From contig JBAXTE010000004.1 of NCBI GenBank assembly GCA_037130365.1, positions 93,246 to 157,245 of the forward strand: 64,000 nt of DNA. The letters run 5' to 3'. Positions 61,269-64,000 of the stretch are shown in pieces. The number at the start of each line of letters is the position of its first letter. Position 1 is the stretch's first letter. The notes under the pieces were generated by a model. It searched no databases, was not told where the DNA came from, and worked only from the letters and a program-made list of their open reading frames with translations. The position numbers and the translations under genes are program-made. Source of the DNA: JBAXTE01 sp037130365 (GTDB lineage Bacteria > Bacteroidota > Bacteroidia > Bacteroidales > WCHB1-69).

Positions 61269-62018
61269 ATGGAAAATAAAGAATTTGACAATTGGAGTGA
61301 TGATATTGACATAGATAAACTTAATAATGAAGGTATTGCCATTTTAAAAAGGAAGTACGTAAAAGATGGGGACTACATTGAGAAATATTTGACTTATCCT
61401 AATAAAGCAAAAATAGTAGCAATAGGTATTTGTGCGTATCTTTTTTCTAATTCATACTATGGTGGAAAACAATTAAAACCTTTTACATTTAGTGAAATTA
61501 ATAATGATGTTGATCTTGTAAAATATTTTGAAAATTATTTTGAAATTAGAAAAAAGTTTGCTTTACAGATATTAAAAAACAATCCAAAATATATTAATAA
61601 AGACATTATGAAAATGTTTTTATTAAATCATATTAAGGAAGAAAGAAAGAACAATAAGAATCTTAAATTGTACTTTTCTACTATAGACAACAAAGAAGAA
61701 CGTGTAAAACGCAAGAAATATGTTCATGCTTATATTGAATGGATTAAAAATAAAAGAAACCCACTCAGAGCAAAAAATTATTACGAATTATTTTTCTTAT
61801 CCCTAATTTGTTTCGTAATTGTTTGTACTGTAATATTTGAATTTTTTTGGATTGATATGGATTGGAACTATGTTCAAAGAATCAATAAATTGTATACTGG
61901 AAAAGATGAACTATCAAAAAAAGTTATAATTTGTTTAATTCCAATTTTTTTAGGTTTGTTCTCTGTATGTTTCAAACGGGTTTGCAAAATTCTAAACACA
62001 TACAAAAGATTCATATAG
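61269..62018 (+). CDS. Hypothetical membrane protein of the accessory island
   Basis: 249 aa. The N-terminal ~175 residues are soluble and very Lys/Asn/Ile-rich, with predicted helices (VKYFENYFEIRKKFALQILKNN, LKLYFSTIDNKEERVKRKKY). Two membrane helices close the protein: FFLSLICFVIVCTVIFEFFW (about 178-197) and VIICLIPIFLGLFSVCF. No recognisable family. It lies 58 nt before a GmrSD-like gene on the same strand. Its low G+C content and its partner suggest a foreign two-gene module; a membrane-linked effector role is only a guess. Confidence 0.75.
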   Translation: MENKEFDNWSDDIDIDKLNNEGIAILKRKYVKDGDYIEKYLTYPNKAKIVAIGICAYLFSNSYYGGKQLKPFTFSEINNDVDLVKYFENYFEIRKKFALQILKNNPKYINKDIMKMFLLNHIKEERKNNKNLKLYFSTIDNKEERVKRKKYVHAYIEWIKNKRNPLRAKNYYELFFLSLICFVIVCTVIFEFFWIDMDWNYVQRINKLYTGKDELSKKVIICLIPIFLGLFSVCFKRVCKILNTYKRFI

Positions 62019-62076
62019 TTAAGCATATAAATTAAAAACTTTTCTCTCTTTTTAATCACTAAAATTAAATTTACAC

Positions 62077-63804
62077 ATGAAATTTGATACACTTGATAAA
62101 TTTTTAAACTATGGGATTTTTACGATTCCAGAATATCAAAGAGGATACTCTTGGACTAAAGAACAATTGGAAGATTTTACCAATGATTTAGATGATGTTG
62201 AATTCGTAAAGGAACACTATGCTGGTACTGTAACTTTAATTAAATCGGGACAAGAATCGGTTGGAATATCTCAATTTATAAAGTATGATGTTGTAGATGG
62301 GCAACAAAGAATCACAACAATTCATTTATTGCTTATTAGCCTTTATTTTAGGCTTAAAGAGATTAATAGTTCGGATGATATTATCATTAAAAATGTTTTT
62401 TATAAAGGCAAAACCTTTTTAAGATTAAACAATAAAGAAAATCATGAGTTTTTTCATTATTTATTGAATGAAGAAGATATAAGCACTTTGAGGAAAGCAA
62501 TTCCAGTAAGTAAAACTCAAAAGAATTTAATAAGTGCTCGCATATATTTTTATAACTATTTCCAAAGGTTTTCGTCACAGACAAGACTTGTGAAAATATA
62601 CAATAACCTGATGACTAAGTTCAAAATTAATGTTTTTGAACTAGAAGAAGAGTCAGAAGTAGGTTTAATTTTTGAGACTATGAATGATAGAGGATTGCCA
62701 TTATCTGATATTGACAAGGTAAAGAATTATTTAATTTATATGAGCCATAAGCTCGATGACAAACAATTAGCGAGAGAAATCAATAAAAAATTTGGCGAAT
62801 TATTTTCTGAATTAATGACAATTGAATATAGTTCAATTACTAAAATTGAAAATAGTTTTCTTAAAGATTGCTATTTGATTTATTGTGGTGATACAAAAGA
62901 ATTGAATGACATTCATAAAAAGATTAAATCTCAATTAATCAAGCAAAGAGAGATCTTTAAAAATAAAAGTTTATTCGATAACAACGTGATATTAAAAAAT
63001 AAAAAACTAAATGAGATAAAAGATTTCAATAATTTCTTGCATAAATGTTCTGCTTTGTATGCAAAAATATATAATCAAAACTTTGAAAATGAAGAGTTAA
63101 ATAACTCTTTATTTCGATTAAAATCTTTAGGTAGGTTGGAAACTTTTTTGCCGCTAATTTTAGCTGTTTCGATAAACAAAAAGTATAGGAATGAATTTCT
63201 TATTCCTATATTAGAGCTACTTGAGATATATACAATTAGAGTTTATGTTTTTGGGAACAAAAAATCAAAGACAGGAATCACTTCATTTTATGATTTAGCA
63301 TATAAAATATATAGCAACAAATTGATATTTAATGATTTAAAAAAAGAAATCAGAAATTTAATTCAAAAAAATAGCACAACAACAGAATTGAGAAGAAATA
63401 TAGTTAATCTAAGTATATATAATAATAAAGATAACAATATAATTAAGTTTTTCTTATTTGAATATGAAAAACACCTACAATATGAAGCAAAAACCTATTA
63501 TGAATTTGGCAATTTAAGCTTTGTTCTCGAAAAAAGTAAAATTTCGATTGAACATATTTCGCCTCAAATAGTCCAACCTGGAGTTAAACCTTTAAAAAAT
63601 ATAAACAATATTGGTAATCTAGTCTTGACTTTTGGTAACAGTACATTATCTAACAAGAATTTTTTGTCTAAAAAGGAATATTACAAAAATTCAGATTTGT
63701 TAAGTGAAAAGGAGTTGTTGTTATTCGAAAAATGGGATGATAAAGAAGTAAGTGAACGAGGGAAAAAGCTATCTAAGTTTATAATAGATAAATGGAAAGT
63801 TTAA
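62077..63804 (+). CDS. GmrSD-like DUF262/DUF1524 protein
   Basis: 575 aa. The N-terminal DUF262 (ParB/GmrS-like) domain carries FTIPEYQRGYSWTKEQLEDF (about 15-34) and the hallmark VVDGQQRITTIHLLLISLYF (about 72-91), and EEESEVGLIFETMNDRGLPLSDIDKVKNYLI (about 190-220). The C-terminal DUF1524 region has the HNH-like pattern ISIEHISPQ, NIGNLVLTFGNSTLSNKNF, LSKKEYY (about 490-530). In GmrSD-type enzymes, DUF262 hydrolyses NTPs and DUF1524 cuts modified phage DNA. The fused single-chain form is typical. Probable phage defence. Last gene of the accessory island. Confidence 0.9.
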   Translation: MKFDTLDKFLNYGIFTIPEYQRGYSWTKEQLEDFTNDLDDVEFVKEHYAGTVTLIKSGQESVGISQFIKYDVVDGQQRITTIHLLLISLYFRLKEINSSDDIIIKNVFYKGKTFLRLNNKENHEFFHYLLNEEDISTLRKAIPVSKTQKNLISARIYFYNYFQRFSSQTRLVKIYNNLMTKFKINVFELEEESEVGLIFETMNDRGLPLSDIDKVKNYLIYMSHKLDDKQLAREINKKFGELFSELMTIEYSSITKIENSFLKDCYLIYCGDTKELNDIHKKIKSQLIKQREIFKNKSLFDNNVILKNKKLNEIKDFNNFLHKCSALYAKIYNQNFENEELNNSLFRLKSLGRLETFLPLILAVSINKKYRNEFLIPILELLEIYTIRVYVFGNKKSKTGITSFYDLAYKIYSNKLIFNDLKKEIRNLIQKNSTTTELRRNIVNLSIYNNKDNNIIKFFLFEYEKHLQYEAKTYYEFGNLSFVLEKSKISIEHISPQIVQPGVKPLKNINNIGNLVLTFGNSTLSNKNFLSKKEYYKNSDLLSEKELLLFEKWDDKEVSERGKKLSKFIIDKWKV

Positions 63805-63818
63805 AAACAAAACACCGA

Positions 63819-63937
63819 ACCCATAACAGCTCCTAGCTTCAAGCAGAGGGTGAAATCAGGAATCGGAACGACAAACAAATAATAATCAGTCCCGTGGCAA
63901 GAAAGGAATCTCAAGAAATTCTTTGACAAAAACTAGC
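63819..63937 (+). other. attC-like imperfect dyad at the right end of the island
   Basis: Begins ACCCATAACAGCT(CC)TAG, then TTCAAGCAGA, and closes with an inverted counterpart TTCTTTGAC, ACTAGCTG, CGGGGT. The outer parts pair imperfectly over about 30 nt each, giving a ~120-130 nt folded site, the size of an integron attC. TAAC followed by TTCAAGC is the usual left-hand pattern of attC sites. Confidence 0.4.
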
Positions 63938-63938
63938 T

Positions 63939-63976
63939 GCGGGGTGTAATACCAATTAGGAATCAAAACACCCTGC
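63939..63976 (+). terminator. Hairpin after the island
   Basis: GCGGGGTGT pairs with ACACCCTGC (one mismatched pair) around a 20-nt loop, with an A/T-rich sequence after it. It could be a terminator or part of the next element. Confidence 0.4.
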
Positions 63977-64000
63977 AAATGCATTTAAAAAAAGTTTGTT

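Overview
The window is AT-rich bacterial DNA from a member of the Bacteroidota, probably anaerobic. The evidence is the type IX secretion (T9SS) sorting domains, PorP/SprF-like and SBBP/CHU_C proteins, a S46 dipeptidyl-peptidase, WG-repeat and Ig-like lipoproteins, and repeated promoter elements matching the Bacteroidota -7 consensus TAnnTTTG. Anaerobic metabolism is suggested by a complete Rnf operon, a sensory-type [FeFe]-hydrogenase fragment with its phosphatase partner, phosphotransacetylase and an iron-sulfur flavoprotein. No rRNA, phage or CRISPR array was found. One tRNA (Cys) is present.

Layout. 1-4.2 kb: C-terminal part of a hydrogenase/PAS sensor, SpoIIE phosphatase, DUF985 cupin, pta. 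4.2-5 kb: tRNA-Cys, Cys-rich CWC protein and folB (minus strand). 5-9 kb: short tandem repeats, a WG-repeat lipoprotein, a broken duplicate and the intact gene of a VWA T9SS-exported protein. 9-12.8 kb: glyS, and a divergent DUF134 / PLP-lyase / NifX-like operon with a visible operator. 12.9-17 kb (minus): MbnP-like lipoprotein, waaA, outer-membrane protein, two TPR paralogues. 17.2-23.9 kb (plus): Ig-like lipoprotein, lipoprotein, glycosyltransferase, GtrA, small membrane protein, phosphofructokinase, VOC protein, iron-sulfur flavoprotein. 24.1-29 kb: exported phospholipase D-like protein, crcB / DUF1016 nuclease / DUF190, rsmE, and a four-helix-bundle gene between degenerate 9-bp repeat arrays. 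29-34.3 kb: DUF4159, a DPP11-like peptidase, a folded dispersed repeat, MORN protein, yebC, csp and a small basic protein. 34.5-40.3 kb (minus): a frameshifted gene, a PorP/SprF protein and a 1423-residue SBBP/Ig/CHU_C cell-surface protein. 40.6-48.6 kb: ModE-like regulator, an exported protein, sbcC-sbcD with a BRO-N/DinD-like gene just upstream, DUF6268 protein. 48.9-54 kb: OmpA protein, guaA, LysM + periplasmic-binding protein. 54-59.2 kb (minus): rnfBCDGEA. 59.6-60.7 kb: mscS. 61.2-63.9 kb: an accessory two-gene island (membrane protein + GmrSD-like DUF262/DUF1524 protein) with integron-cassette-like ends.

Most genes are housekeeping or cell-envelope genes. The accessory signals worth pursuing are: (i) the island at 61209-63937, whose ends look like the two sides of a recombined attC site; (ii) the four-helix-bundle (Avd/bIVS-type) gene with flanking 9-bp repeat arrays, one of which runs into the end of rsmE; (iii) a ~165-bp folded element after the DPP11 gene; (iv) the DUF1016 nuclease inside a fluoride-export operon and the DinD-like gene ahead of sbcDC; (v) the DUF134-lyase-NifX operon. 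All identifications rest on reading motifs by eye; no database search was run.
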